A stretch of DNA of 64,000 nucleotides from Planctomycetales bacterium (GTDB lineage: Bacteria; Planctomycetota; Planctomycetia; Planctomycetales; Planctomycetaceae): assembly GCA_026400835.1 (NCBI GenBank), contig JAPLOA010000048.1, forward strand, positions 1-64,000, in the 5' to 3' direction. Below are positions 56,129 to 64,000 of this stretch, one piece after another; positions within the stretch are counted from its first letter, which is position 1, and each line of letters opens with the position of its first letter. The translations under genes were made by a program, and so were the position numbers. Below the pieces are notes generated by a model, which saw nothing but the letters and a program-made list of their open reading frames with translations, had not been told where the DNA came from and did not search any database.

Positions 56129-57093
56129 GTGCGCACCCCGCGAGTCGTCAGGTCCATAAACGCCTGATTCAAATGCCGTCGCTGCTGACTGAATGACGTA
56201 ATCGAAAGATCCAGCGTGAGCAGTTGTCGCAGGAACTCGTTGGCCGATGTCGCTGGCGTCAATTGAATGTTGTAATCACGTCCTGTCGCAAATTCCGGTT
56301 CAGAAACCGTTTCGACACCGGGCAATTCCCTGATTCGCTGCATCGCCGTTTCGGAGATTGTGGCCAGCTTAAGATTATAGAGAGGCCTCTCGTCCGGGCT
56401 TTCCAACAGAATATCCATCGGCCCGCTGAACTTGATCTGGCCTCGATCGATGATTGTCACGCTGTCGCAGAGTTCCGCCAGTTCACTCAAAATATGCGAA
56501 CTGATAAACACCGTTTTCCCCATCCGCCTCAGTTCACGAAGGATCTCTGTCAGCTCAATTCTTGCGCGAGGATCGAGGCCGCTGGCTGGTTCGTCCAGCA
56601 ACAACAGATCCGGATCATGCACCAGAACCCGGGCCAGGCTGACGCGTTGTTGCATTCCGCGTGACAAGCCGCTGATAAGATCATCGCGACGGCCTTCCAT
56701 GTCGGTCAACGTCAGCACGTCATGGATGACGGTGTCTCGTTGCCGAACTGGTAAGCCATAAGCTGCTGCGAAAAAGTCCAGATACTCGAAGACTGTCATC
56801 TGGCGATACATGCTGAAATGATCCGGCATAAAGCCAATGCGGCGACGCACCGCAACAGAATCATTTCGCACACTCTGTCCAAAAACCTGCACTTCACCCC
56901 AGTTCGGTTTCAGCAGTGTGCAGATGGCCTTGAGCGTTGTGGTCTTCCCTGCACCGTTGGGCCCGACAAAGCCGTGCAGCGTCTGAGGCATCACGCAGAA
57001 GGTCACCTGACTCAGCGCCTGATGGCCTTTGAAGGCGTGCGACAGGTTTGTGACGGAGATGGCCGGAACAGTGTCGCGGGTAATCGTCGACAT
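56125..57093 (-). CDS. ABC transporter ATP-binding protein
   Basis: This 322-aa ATPase has Walker A GFVGPNGAGKTTTLKA, the signature LISGLSRGMQQRVSLARV (an LSRGMQQ variant) and Walker B DPDLLLLDEPASGLDP. A C-terminal extra domain of about 80 residues follows the core, as in ABC-2 exporter ATPases. The frame is open from 57132. I chose the ATG at 57093 (STITRDTVPAIS). It overlaps the permease start at its end, and the LolD-like gene ends 54 bases upstream. Confidence 0.87.
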   Translation of the reverse strand: MSTITRDTVPAISVTNLSHAFKGHQALSQVTFCVMPQTLHGFVGPNGAGKTTTLKAICTLLKPNWGEVQVFGQSVRNDSVAVRRRIGFMPDHFSMYRQMTVFEYLDFFAAAYGLPVRQRDTVIHDVLTLTDMEGRRDDLISGLSRGMQQRVSLARVLVHDPDLLLLDEPASGLDPRARIELTEILRELRRMGKTVFISSHILSELAELCDSVTIIDRGQIKFSGPMDILLESPDERPLYNLKLATISETAMQRIRELPGVETVSEPEFATGRDYNIQLTPATSANEFLRQLLTLDLSITSFSQQRRHLNQAFMDLTTRGVRT

Positions 57094-57146
57094 GTGGAGA
57101 ATCGCCTTTTGCCGAATCCTGCGGAACTTCAAAAACGCGACGAGAG

Positions 57147-57848
57147 CTACTGCTGTTTCGCCAGCACGGCGTCATCAAACATCAAACGTCCCTGAGCCAG
57201 TGAAACCGAATGCGGAAATCTCTCTGCCAGTTCGTTGCTATGAGTCACGCACAACAATGCGGTGTCGTGTTCAGCGGCCATCTCAAGCAACAGTGTCCCG
57301 ATCTCTTCCGCCGTCTGCGGATCCAGATTTCCCGTTGGTTCGTCGGCCAGCAATAGAGAAGGCTTGTGCAGCAACGCGCGGCAGACGGCCACTCGCTGAC
57401 GTTCCCCACCGGACAGTTTTCCCGGACGCTGATGCAGACGATGAGCCAGCCCGACTCGATCCAGCAATGCTTCAGCTCGCACGCGAATGTTGGCTTCGGA
57501 GTCAAACCCGGCCAGCGTTGGCAAGAGTACGTTCTCCAGAACGCTGCACTGTGGCAGCAATTGATGGTCCTGAAAAATGAACCCAATATGCTGATTGCGA
57601 AACGATGCGAGCCGACTGGAACTCATTCGCCACGGGTTCTCACCAAGGATCTCAATCAGCCCGGAAGTCGGCTGATCCAGAGTCCCCGCCAGATAAAGCA
57701 GAGTACTCTTGCCGCACCCGGAAGGTCCTCGAATCGCAATCGCGCTGCCGGAAAGCACTTTCAGACTGACGTCTTTCAAAATCGAAACCGGACCGCCTGG
57801 CGAGTCAAATGTGCGAGAAACACCGTGCATATGGAGAACAAGAGGCAT
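57147..57848 (-). CDS. LolD/MacB-type ABC transporter ATP-binding protein
   Basis: This 233-aa ATPase has Walker A IRGPSGCGKSTLLYLA, the signature KLSGGERQRVAVCRALL and Walker B KPSLLLADEPTGNLDP. These match the LolD/MacB/FtsE group. No FtsX, LolC or MacB-type permease is next to it, but an ABC-2 type ATPase and permease follow in the same operon. Either it serves a distant permease or the pair of ATPases works with one membrane subunit. The ATG at 57848 is supported by length and domain fit. Confidence 0.87.
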   Translation of the reverse strand: MPLVLHMHGVSRTFDSPGGPVSILKDVSLKVLSGSAIAIRGPSGCGKSTLLYLAGTLDQPTSGLIEILGENPWRMSSSRLASFRNQHIGFIFQDHQLLPQCSVLENVLLPTLAGFDSEANIRVRAEALLDRVGLAHRLHQRPGKLSGGERQRVAVCRALLHKPSLLLADEPTGNLDPQTAEEIGTLLLEMAAEHDTALLCVTHSNELAERFPHSVSLAQGRLMFDDAVLAKQQ

Positions 57849-57953
57849 AAAGACTCATTTCACTTGAATTCGAGAGCAACTGCGATGCAGAGCAGAAGGG
57901 ATGCACGGCAGAAGGCTGGCGGTCTGTTAATTTAGAAGTGTATTGAGCGTTAA

Positions 57954-58011
57954 GTTTAACGGCGAGCCAGAGGCGAAATCCGTCAACGACGCCTGCGACT
58001 TGCCGTTCAAC
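57954..58011. repeat. Family A REP-like palindrome, copy 3
   Basis: GTTTAACGGCGAGCCAGAGG and ACGCCTGCGACTTGCCGTTC pair imperfectly. The flanks TTAATTTAGAAGTGTATTGA before and GATTCAATCAACCGTCCG after match those of copy 2. It sits between the ABC operon and the LamG gene. Confidence 0.8.
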
Positions 58012-58066
58012 GATTCAATCAACCGTCCGCTGGAAGACTTCCGGAGGTCAATTTCGTCTAAGTTTT

Positions 58067-59740
58067 TCAAGGAGTCTTTGTCGACGGAGAAGACTCACCC
58101 ACCGCAAGCCTGGCAACATCGTCCGCAGCCAGGGATCCTCGATAAATCCTGACATCGGCGAGATTCCCTTTGAAGTAATCCTGAGCCCCGAAGCCGATCT
58201 GAAGTTTCGACTCGCTGGAGAGATCGATGGCTTCGTCCGGCAACGCTGCCGACTCTGATACAAGTTTGCCGTCGACATAAAGCTTCAAACATTCCTTCGC
58301 ACGGACGGCAGCAACGTGATGCCAGCCCGACGGAAACGAATTGTCCCATGTGGCATTACGGCCCGCTTCAATGGATAAAACACGCCCTGATGGCAATGCT
58401 CCAACGAACAAACGGCCCTGAAATACTGCCATCGACCACGCTCGGCGAAAACGCACATCCGGCGTCAGGTCGACTCGCCCAACCTTCGCCCAGTCGGTCT
58501 TTCCTTCGTAACGATAAACTTCTGCAAGTGGCAACGTGCCGCCGTACATTTTTCCGTTGTAAACAACCAGCGGCATCGCTTCGAGTTCTTCTCCTAGTTT
58601 CCCCGCGTCTTCCCAGTTGGTCCCTTCAATGTGCTTAAATACGTGAGCCTGCGGCCACTCGCTGACGAACAGACTCCCCTGATGTACCGCAAAGCCGTAA
58701 GTCTGAGTCGCGTTCGGAATGCGGCCCATGTCGTGCCACTGTTCGCCATCAAAACGAAACACAGCTCCTTCGTCGTAACAGGATGCAAACAACGAGCCAT
58801 TGAAGACCGTCATGGCTTCGACTCGCTTGCCTGGATTTGGGCAGGCAGTCCAGGTTTCCCCGCCTTCGTAACGGAAGAATCCGGCGGGCTTGTAGAGCGA
58901 TCCGGCATAGAGCTTTCCACGATACTCAATCAGGCTCGAAACGGCTTCTGTTTCTGCTGACAACGTGCCGCAGGAAATCCACTGATCGCCGTCACCCAAA
59001 CGGTACACTTTCCCACCGAAGTTCTTGTTTTCAGACTCGGCCAGTGATGAACCCGCCAAACGATACTTGCTGGAAGCGACATACAGCGAACCAGCAAAGA
59101 CCGTCATCGCTGAGATGGCGTTGGCTTTGTCGGGGGATCCAAGATCTGTCCAGCGATCGCCGCCTTCGAAGCGGAAAACTCGACCTGCCTCCTCTGCTCC
59201 CGCATGGCATGTGGATGCATAAAGCTTGCCGTTGTGAACACACAGCGAGAAAACATAGACCGCCGATCCCAGCTTTCCATGATCGGAAAACTCTGGTTCG
59301 ATGCGAGACTGATCAATTCCGAAATGAAGCTGGCGATGGTTCGATTGAGAATTCGTAACGCCGCCATGAGTGTAGAGCCCGAGGTGAAATCCAGTACGTC
59401 CTGAGAAATCAAACTGGCTCAGAATATCGCCCGGAACATCGTCGCTGGCGTCGGACGGCTTGACCCATGCTGCGATAGAAAAATCCTGTTTCCCGGGGTT
59501 AAAGCCGCCCGCTGCTTCGATATCGATGAACGAACTTGTTCCATCAAATACGGCCGATTTGGTCAGACTCTTCGTCGGACCGTCATCGGTAAACTTAACA
59601 CCGTTGGCGATCGACTTGAGCTTTCCGGGTGAGTGATCGTCTGCGGTACTCTGCAACGGCCAGTGTCCTGCCAACTTTGCTTGAGCATTGGCGGTCGAAA
59701 CCACAGCCATCCACACCAGAACAATGTTCAGGACTCTCAT
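58067..59740 (-). CDS. Secreted LamG protein with an inserted seven-bladed beta-propeller
   Basis: This 557-aa protein has a signal peptide (RVLNIVLVWMAVVSTANA) and starts at the ATG at 59740, which has GGAG eight bases upstream. A LamG half (HWPLQSTADDHSPGKLKS to LHFGIDQSR) is followed by seven repeats of the type V-x-x-G-K-L-Y-A-S near residues 143-440, then the other LamG half (SGWHHVAAVRAKECLKLYVD, LADVRIYRGSLAADD). So a propeller interrupts the lectin fold at the loop before WHHVA. It probably binds sugars at the cell surface. It is not in an obvious operon. Confidence 0.78.
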   Translation of the reverse strand: MRVLNIVLVWMAVVSTANAQAKLAGHWPLQSTADDHSPGKLKSIANGVKFTDDGPTKSLTKSAVFDGTSSFIDIEAAGGFNPGKQDFSIAAWVKPSDASDDVPGDILSQFDFSGRTGFHLGLYTHGGVTNSQSNHRQLHFGIDQSRIEPEFSDHGKLGSAVYVFSLCVHNGKLYASTCHAGAEEAGRVFRFEGGDRWTDLGSPDKANAISAMTVFAGSLYVASSKYRLAGSSLAESENKNFGGKVYRLGDGDQWISCGTLSAETEAVSSLIEYRGKLYAGSLYKPAGFFRYEGGETWTACPNPGKRVEAMTVFNGSLFASCYDEGAVFRFDGEQWHDMGRIPNATQTYGFAVHQGSLFVSEWPQAHVFKHIEGTNWEDAGKLGEELEAMPLVVYNGKMYGGTLPLAEVYRYEGKTDWAKVGRVDLTPDVRFRRAWSMAVFQGRLFVGALPSGRVLSIEAGRNATWDNSFPSGWHHVAAVRAKECLKLYVDGKLVSESAALPDEAIDLSSESKLQIGFGAQDYFKGNLADVRIYRGSLAADDVARLAVGESSPSTKTP

Positions 59741-59971
59741 GCGATACTCCGTGAAAAACAATGCGAGGACATTTGCCCCCGGAGAACTTCAGAATCGAAA
59801 AAAAAAGCAACGTGGGCGACTTTCAGGGAAGTGCGGAAAGTAACACACTTCGAACTCGGCGTCATCAATTCGCCCCGGAAGAGTCGTCTGTGATTGCTTT
59901 CAGGGCGACTGAATATGTGGCCAGTTGTTCCCTGTCTCTCTTCGATAACTTTGTGTATTCGCAGGCGATTC

Positions 59972-60394
59972 ATGAAATCTGTTACCGAGTATCTGACATT
60001 CAGTATTCCGGAAAGAATGGGCTTCCTGAACATCACCTTGAGGCTGGAGGAAATACTTCGCATTAGCGGGATTCAGGAAGGCCTGATGCTGTGCAATGCG
60101 ATGCATATCACAGCTTCCGTGTTCATCAATGGCGACGAGTCGGGTCTGCATGCCGACTATCGCAAGTGGCTGGAGCAACTCGCTCCGTTCGATGCTTCAC
60201 CGCAGCGTTATGCTCACAATCGCACGGGCGAAGACAACGCCGATGCACATATGAAACGGCAGATTATGGGACGCGAAGTTGTCATTGCCGTGACGCAGGT
60301 ACGGCTCGACTTCGGACCGTGGGAGCAGGTCTTTTATGGAGAATTCGACGGACGCCGCTCCAAGAAAGTGCTGGTTAAAATCATCGGCGAGTAA
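59972..60394 (+). CDS. YjbQ-family (UPF0047) secondary thiamine-phosphate synthase-like protein
   Basis: This 140-aa protein matches the YjbQ fold: [40 protein letters not shown], and the end [18 protein letters not shown]. His residues of the NAMHIT and DAHMKR blocks are metal-like positions. Family members have weak thiamine-phosphate synthase activity, but the true role is unsettled. The ORF is open from 59894. I used the ATG at 59972. It is divergent from the LamG gene and convergent with the ferredoxin gene. Confidence 0.85.
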   Translation: MKSVTEYLTFSIPERMGFLNITLRLEEILRISGIQEGLMLCNAMHITASVFINGDESGLHADYRKWLEQLAPFDASPQRYAHNRTGEDNADAHMKRQIMGREVVIAVTQVRLDFGPWEQVFYGEFDGRRSKKVLVKIIGE

Positions 60395-60426
60395 TCATTG
60401 CTGATGATCGCGTGTTGAGTCTGATA

Positions 60427-60738
60427 TCAGGACTGCGGCATGTCGATGATCACCCGCCCGTTCTCGATGCGAACAGCGTAGGCGGTCTGGCAGATTCTCT
60501 GATTCAGGCAATGCTGGCCACTGGAAACATTGAACTGCCAGCCATGCCACGGACACGTCACGATATTGCCTCGCAGCGTGCCTTTTCCGAGTGGTCCGCC
60601 AGCATGCGGGCAGATGCCATCAATCACATGAAACACACCGTCCACGTTGTAGACAGCGAAGATTCTTCCATCGGCGACGACTTCGGCAGATTGTCCCGGA
60701 ACAATCGTCGCCGCATCCGCCAGGTCCAGACTTGCCAT
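60427..60738 (-). CDS. Rieske-type ferredoxin
   Basis: This 103-aa protein has the two Rieske blocks GICPHAGGPLGKG and TCPWHGWQFN, giving the Cys-His and Cys-His ligands of a 2Fe-2S cluster. It resembles NirD or dioxygenase ferredoxins, with no membrane helix. It should pass electrons to an oxygenase or reductase, but no partner lies next to it. It follows the M19 dipeptidase gene after 11 bases, so it is probably in one operon with it. Confidence 0.88.
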   Translation of the reverse strand: MASLDLADAATIVPGQSAEVVADGRIFAVYNVDGVFHVIDGICPHAGGPLGKGTLRGNIVTCPWHGWQFNVSSGQHCLNQRICQTAYAVRIENGRVIIDMPQS

Positions 60739-60749
60739 ATCACGCGACT

Positions 60750-61937
60750 CTATTTCGAGGGGCCGTTGAGTTCATTTTTGACATGCTCTGCAGCTCGCAG
60801 AACACGCATCATATTTCCACCCAAAATCCTGTGGATGGATGCACGATCATATCCGCGATTGAGCAATTCCTGAGTGATCAGCGGGTAGGTCGCGACACTT
60901 TCCAATTGATGAGGCAGTCGAGGGACTCCATCGAAATCCGATCCAATCCCGACATGATCAACTCCGGCAAGTTTTACGATGTGGTCGATATGGTCGACCA
61001 CGTCATGCAGCGTTCCGCGAGCTTCCTTGTTCTTTTTCAGAACTTCCGTCGGTGCCACAAACGCCGAGAAGAAGTTGACCATGACGACACCTCCGTTTTG
61101 CTTCACCAGCAGCAGCACATCGTCGGGCACATTGCGAGGATGATCACAGATACTTCTCGCGCTGGAATGCGAAAATATCACTGGAGCCTTAGTGATTGCC
61201 AGCGATTGTCGCATCGTTTCCGGGGAGACATGGGACAGGTCAACCAGCATTCCCAGACGATTCATTTCTCGAATAACGTCCTTGCCGAAATCTGAAAGAC
61301 CGTTGACACGCGGCTCATCCGTTGCGGAATCCGCCCATGTCAGAGACCTCGAATGCGTCAGTGTCATGTAGCGACAACCTTCGTCGTAAAGTCGCTGAAG
61401 ATTGCTGATTTCGTTCTCAATGCTGTGGCCGCCTTCGACTCCCATCATGGATGCGATCCGCCCGGCTTTGACGATGCGTTCAATATCGTCCGCTGTCGAG
61501 GCGAACTCAAACGTCTCCGGATACCGCTTCACCATCGACCTGACGATCGAAATCTGATGTAGCGTCTGCGATAACGCATCGCCGTTCTTGTCGGCAGCGG
61601 CCGGAACGTACACGGACCAGAACTGCGCCTTGAGGCCTCCTTTTTTTAACCTTGCAATATCCGTGTGCAGAGTTGGCTGGTCTTTGGAGATATCCAGAAT
61701 ATCGAACGAGGAGTTGCCCTTGTCGCGAATCTCCCACGGCAGATCATTGTGTCCGTCGAAAAGCATGCCGCTAAAATGGACAGCTTCACCTTCGGCAGTC
61801 AACACCACATCAGGGCGGCTGGATTCCTGAGCTTTCAGCTGGCTCATTCCCGGGATCAACACGGCCAGCAGCGTCGTGAAAAATGCAGGAACGATTTGCT
61901 GGGAGAATGGCCTCAAAGTCTGTCTGCCGCCGTGCAT
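60750..61937 (-). CDS. Membrane dipeptidase, peptidase M19 family
   Basis: This 395-aa protein has an N-terminal hydrophobic stretch (QQIVPAFFTTLLAVLIPGMS) that acts as a signal peptide, then a TIM-barrel metallopeptidase. Zinc residues are in DGHNDLPW, EGGHSIENE, VDLSHVSPETM and FSHSSARSICDHPRN. It cleaves dipeptides outside the cytoplasm. It is complete and lies 25 bases after the DUF1501 gene. Its neighbours suggest a minus-strand operon running from beyond 64000 to 60427. Confidence 0.9.
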   Translation of the reverse strand: MHGGRQTLRPFSQQIVPAFFTTLLAVLIPGMSQLKAQESSRPDVVLTAEGEAVHFSGMLFDGHNDLPWEIRDKGNSSFDILDISKDQPTLHTDIARLKKGGLKAQFWSVYVPAAADKNGDALSQTLHQISIVRSMVKRYPETFEFASTADDIERIVKAGRIASMMGVEGGHSIENEISNLQRLYDEGCRYMTLTHSRSLTWADSATDEPRVNGLSDFGKDVIREMNRLGMLVDLSHVSPETMRQSLAITKAPVIFSHSSARSICDHPRNVPDDVLLLVKQNGGVVMVNFFSAFVAPTEVLKKNKEARGTLHDVVDHIDHIVKLAGVDHVGIGSDFDGVPRLPHQLESVATYPLITQELLNRGYDRASIHRILGGNMMRVLRAAEHVKNELNGPSK

Positions 61938-61962
61938 CGTTCGCTTTTCCTTGAGATTGAAT

Positions 61963-63357
61963 TCAGCCGAAAATTTCCGTCACTGGGCGACCCTTGGCGA
62001 TTGGCAAGGGGCGATTCAGATTGTCATGAACTTCAATCGTATGATCAATCCCCAGTGCATAATACATTGTGGCGGCCAGATCGCCGGTGGTCACAGGATC
62101 ACGGTCAGGGACGGCTCCGTATTTGTCGGAGGCTCCATACACTGCGCCTCCCTGGACTCCACCGCCCGCCATCAATACGGTGTAGCATTTCGGCCAATGG
62201 TCGCGACTGATGTTGGTATTGATCTTCGGGGTTCGGCCAAACTCACCCATCCAGATGACAAGTGTCTCATCGAGCAATCCGCGATCACTCAGATCATTCA
62301 GCAGCACCGGCAGCGTGTGGTCTGTCGATGGAAAATGCCACTCGGGAAGGATTTCATACATTCGGGTATTGTCAAATCCGTGAGTGTCCCAACCGCCGTC
62401 AGTCTTGCTGCGGCCACCGATGCTCTGAGCAAAATACACCGTTGTGAATTTGACCCCTGATTCGACCAGTCTGCGAGCCAGGAGGCAGCCCTGACCATAG
62501 GTCGTTCGGCCGTAAGAATCTCGCACAACTTCCGGCTCTTTCGACAGATCAAAGGCATCTCGGACCTTCTCCGAATTCAGCATCGCCAGCGCGCGGTCGT
62601 AATAGGCATCCAGTCCTCGAGCGGCTGCGGATCGATCGAGCGTCCGGGCCTGATTGTTAATCAGTTCCTGAAGTTGACGGCGGTCCTGCAAACGGCCCAG
62701 CGTTACGTCTGATGGAAGACTGAGCTGAGACAACTTGAAGTTTGCCTGATTAGGATCATCACGAAAAAAGAGCGGATCATGTTGCTTACCAAGAAAGCTG
62801 GCTCGCTGTCCGGGCGTCGTTGATCCATCAGAGATTTGATAAGGGTAGGAGACGAATGTCGGCATTCCATTTGAGTTGGGAGCGACCGCATCCACAACCG
62901 AACCGTAACCAGGAAACAGATCCAGCGATTCACGCAGGCGCTGATCGTCGATCGGCGGTTCAAAGCCTGTCAGTGCGGTGTAACCAGCCGAATTGTGATT
63001 GTTCATGGTATGATGCACCGTTCGAATCTGAGCGATTCGATGCATCACTTTCGCCGTCTCCGGCAGATGCTCACAAATCGACATTCCGGGCACTGACGTA
63101 GGGATTGCTTGATAAAAGGAACGATAGCCGTCCGGAGCATCAGGTTTCATGTCGAACGTATCAACATGACTGGGCCCGCCCCACTGGAACAGAAAAATCA
63201 CGGACTTCGCCGTTGCCGTGCGAGATTGTTTCGGCAGCCGCTCCTGAGCTTTTAATAGTCGCGGCAGATTGAGCCCCAACAGGCCAGCGCCACCGACACG
63301 GACCAGATCTCGCCGATGAATCCGTGCGGCCTGATCAACGATGCTGTTCCATTGCAT
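61963..63357 (-). CDS. DUF1501 family secreted protein
   Basis: This 464-aa protein starts with a twin-arginine-like signal (HRRDLVRVGGAGLLGLNLPR) followed by the sulfatase-related core FLFQWGGPSHVDTFDMKPDA, VHHTMNNHNSAGYTALTGFE, TDGGWDTHGFDNT and VIWMGEFGRTPKIN. DUF1501 proteins are abundant in planctomycetes, are exported folded, and usually pair with DUF1549/DUF1553 cytochrome-like proteins. The biochemical role is unknown. The upstream gene stops one base before its ATG (63359), so they are coupled. Confidence 0.92.
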   Translation of the reverse strand: MQWNSIVDQAARIHRRDLVRVGGAGLLGLNLPRLLKAQERLPKQSRTATAKSVIFLFQWGGPSHVDTFDMKPDAPDGYRSFYQAIPTSVPGMSICEHLPETAKVMHRIAQIRTVHHTMNNHNSAGYTALTGFEPPIDDQRLRESLDLFPGYGSVVDAVAPNSNGMPTFVSYPYQISDGSTTPGQRASFLGKQHDPLFFRDDPNQANFKLSQLSLPSDVTLGRLQDRRQLQELINNQARTLDRSAAARGLDAYYDRALAMLNSEKVRDAFDLSKEPEVVRDSYGRTTYGQGCLLARRLVESGVKFTTVYFAQSIGGRSKTDGGWDTHGFDNTRMYEILPEWHFPSTDHTLPVLLNDLSDRGLLDETLVIWMGEFGRTPKINTNISRDHWPKCYTVLMAGGGVQGGAVYGASDKYGAVPDRDPVTTGDLAATMYYALGIDHTIEVHDNLNRPLPIAKGRPVTEIFG

Positions 63358-63358
63358 C

Positions 63359-64000
63359 TCAGAAGCCTTTCAGAAACTTTCGAAGTTCCGGATCGTCATC
63401 GTCTTCACTCTTGTCGTCGCCGATGTCAAACCAATTTGACGCTTCATCTTCCTCCACGACCTCGACGACTTCTTCTGCGGCTACTTCTTCTCCCGCGACT
63501 ACGTCCGGGCTCTCATAATCTGCCGTCGCGACATCGTCAGCAGCAATCTCGGCAAAATCCCACACCTCTTCAACATCGTCTACTTCCTCTACGACTGCAG
63601 ATTCTTCCATTACGGTTTCGATCACTTCGGCGATCGGTTCCGTTACTGTTTCAGGTTCTGCGACTATCTCAGTTTCGGCCACGTCTTCGACCAGTTCGAT
63701 TTCTTCCAGTTCAGCATCGAATTCATCAACTGCATCAACCTGTTCAACTGTCGCAACCGGCTGTACGGTCTCCACTTCATCAAAGAAGTCGAACTCTTCA
63801 ACAGCCTCAACTTCTTCAACAGCCTCAACTTCTTGAGCGGCCTCAATTTCGGCTTCGTACTCGGCGAATTCCTCGACAACTGAGCTGTCCTGCGTCCCAT
63901 GAACGGGTAGCGTGGCAAGAGGTTCAATTGCAGCGTCCTCAGTAACCGCGACAGGTTGAGGATCTTCGTTGAGAAAATCAAACCCGCCGCCAGAATTCGG
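63359..64000 (-). CDS. Acidic C-terminal part of a gene that leaves the window
   Basis: The frame is open from 64000 to the TGA at 63359 with no start in the acidic part except an internal ATG at 63775, so only the C-terminal 213 residues are seen. They are nearly all Glu, Asp, Val and Ala (for example EELEEIELVEDVAETEIVAE), ending DDDDPELRKFLKGF. DUF1501 genes usually follow a DUF1553 gene, so this tail may belong to such a protein, which is inference. No folded domain is visible here. Confidence 0.6.
   Translation of the reverse strand, partial: PNSGGGFDFLNEDPQPVAVTEDAAIEPLATLPVHGTQDSSVVEEFAEYEAEIEAAQEVEAVEEVEAVEEFDFFDEVETVQPVATVEQVDAVDEFDAELEEIELVEDVAETEIVAEPETVTEPIAEVIETVMEESAVVEEVDDVEEVWDFAEIAADDVATADYESPDVVAGEEVAAEEVVEVVEEDEASNWFDIGDDKSEDDDDPELRKFLKGF

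Noticed and set aside
63316-63945. 209-codon plus-strand ORF of Arg/Leu/Pro/Gln
   Set aside because: It is the antisense of the acidic repeat-like tail and has no fold or start context.

Overview
The window reads as a chromosomal piece of a planctomycete, close to Planctomycetaceae or Pirellulaceae. The signs are a DUF1501 twin-arginine protein, a sialate O-acetylesterase, PQQ-propeller and LamG secreted proteins, FHA-domain signalling proteins, long alanine/serine/proline linkers, and many intergenic imperfect palindromes of the kind common in that phylum. No rRNA, tRNA, CRISPR array, integrase or transposase was recognised.

Region 1 (309-11554, minus strand) is the most unusual part. It is a compact run of eight ORFs read from 11554 down to 309: a zinc-ribbon P-loop GTPase; a membrane-anchored protein with a GTPase-associated (GAP1-like) N-terminus; a second membrane protein sharing the entire extracytoplasmic module of the first; a helical membrane protein (413 aa) whose downstream 500-aa partner overlaps it in another frame; a GYF-like/three-TM protein; a MotA/TolQ/ExbB channel homologue; and a TolR-shaped one-TM protein with a YfaP-like beta domain. 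I read it as an envelope-spanning, GTPase-controlled and possibly ion-driven machine. The GTPase plus GAP1 pair points to the GTPase-centred conflict systems predicted by comparative genomics, but function is inference. Region 2 (11986-14222) is a PqiA/PqiB pair in which PqiB carries a degenerate trypsin-like tail.

Region 3 (14682-24349) has DUF1569, Dabb and YfhO proteins, sigma-54 (rpoN), recR, a sialate O-acetylesterase with a clear terminator, and a rhodanese. Region 4 (24664-31924) has a class III aminotransferase, then a coupled run of FHA-cyclase, THUMP-like methyltransferase and alpha/beta hydrolase, a DUF309 protein and about 1 kb of decayed genes. Region 5 (31925-41911) has an FHA-GAF histidine kinase, an AbgT transporter, a threonine dehydratase-like enzyme, a STAS protein, RtcR without rtcBA, a PQQ propeller, an EamA transporter and XseB.

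Region 6 (42091-52832) has an atypical response regulator lacking the phospho-acceptor Asp, upp, slyX, a feoA-feoB-Cys-rich iron(II) uptake operon behind a Fur-like palindrome, a zinc-ribbon membrane protein coupled to a large FAD/Fe-S dehydrogenase, and moaD-moaE-moaA. Region 7 (53162-64000) has an acyltransferase broken by an in-frame TGA, a three-gene ABC exporter cluster, a LamG protein with a seven-bladed propeller inserted in it, YjbQ, a Rieske ferredoxin, an M19 dipeptidase, a DUF1501 protein and the acidic C-terminus of a gene running off the edge.

Several families of dispersed inverted repeats fill the gaps: A at 7333, 20594 and 57954; B at 190, 24427, 30177 and 30291; C at 11664, 17884 and 35543; D at 17804 and 26088. 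All product names come from reading motifs by eye. No database search was possible.
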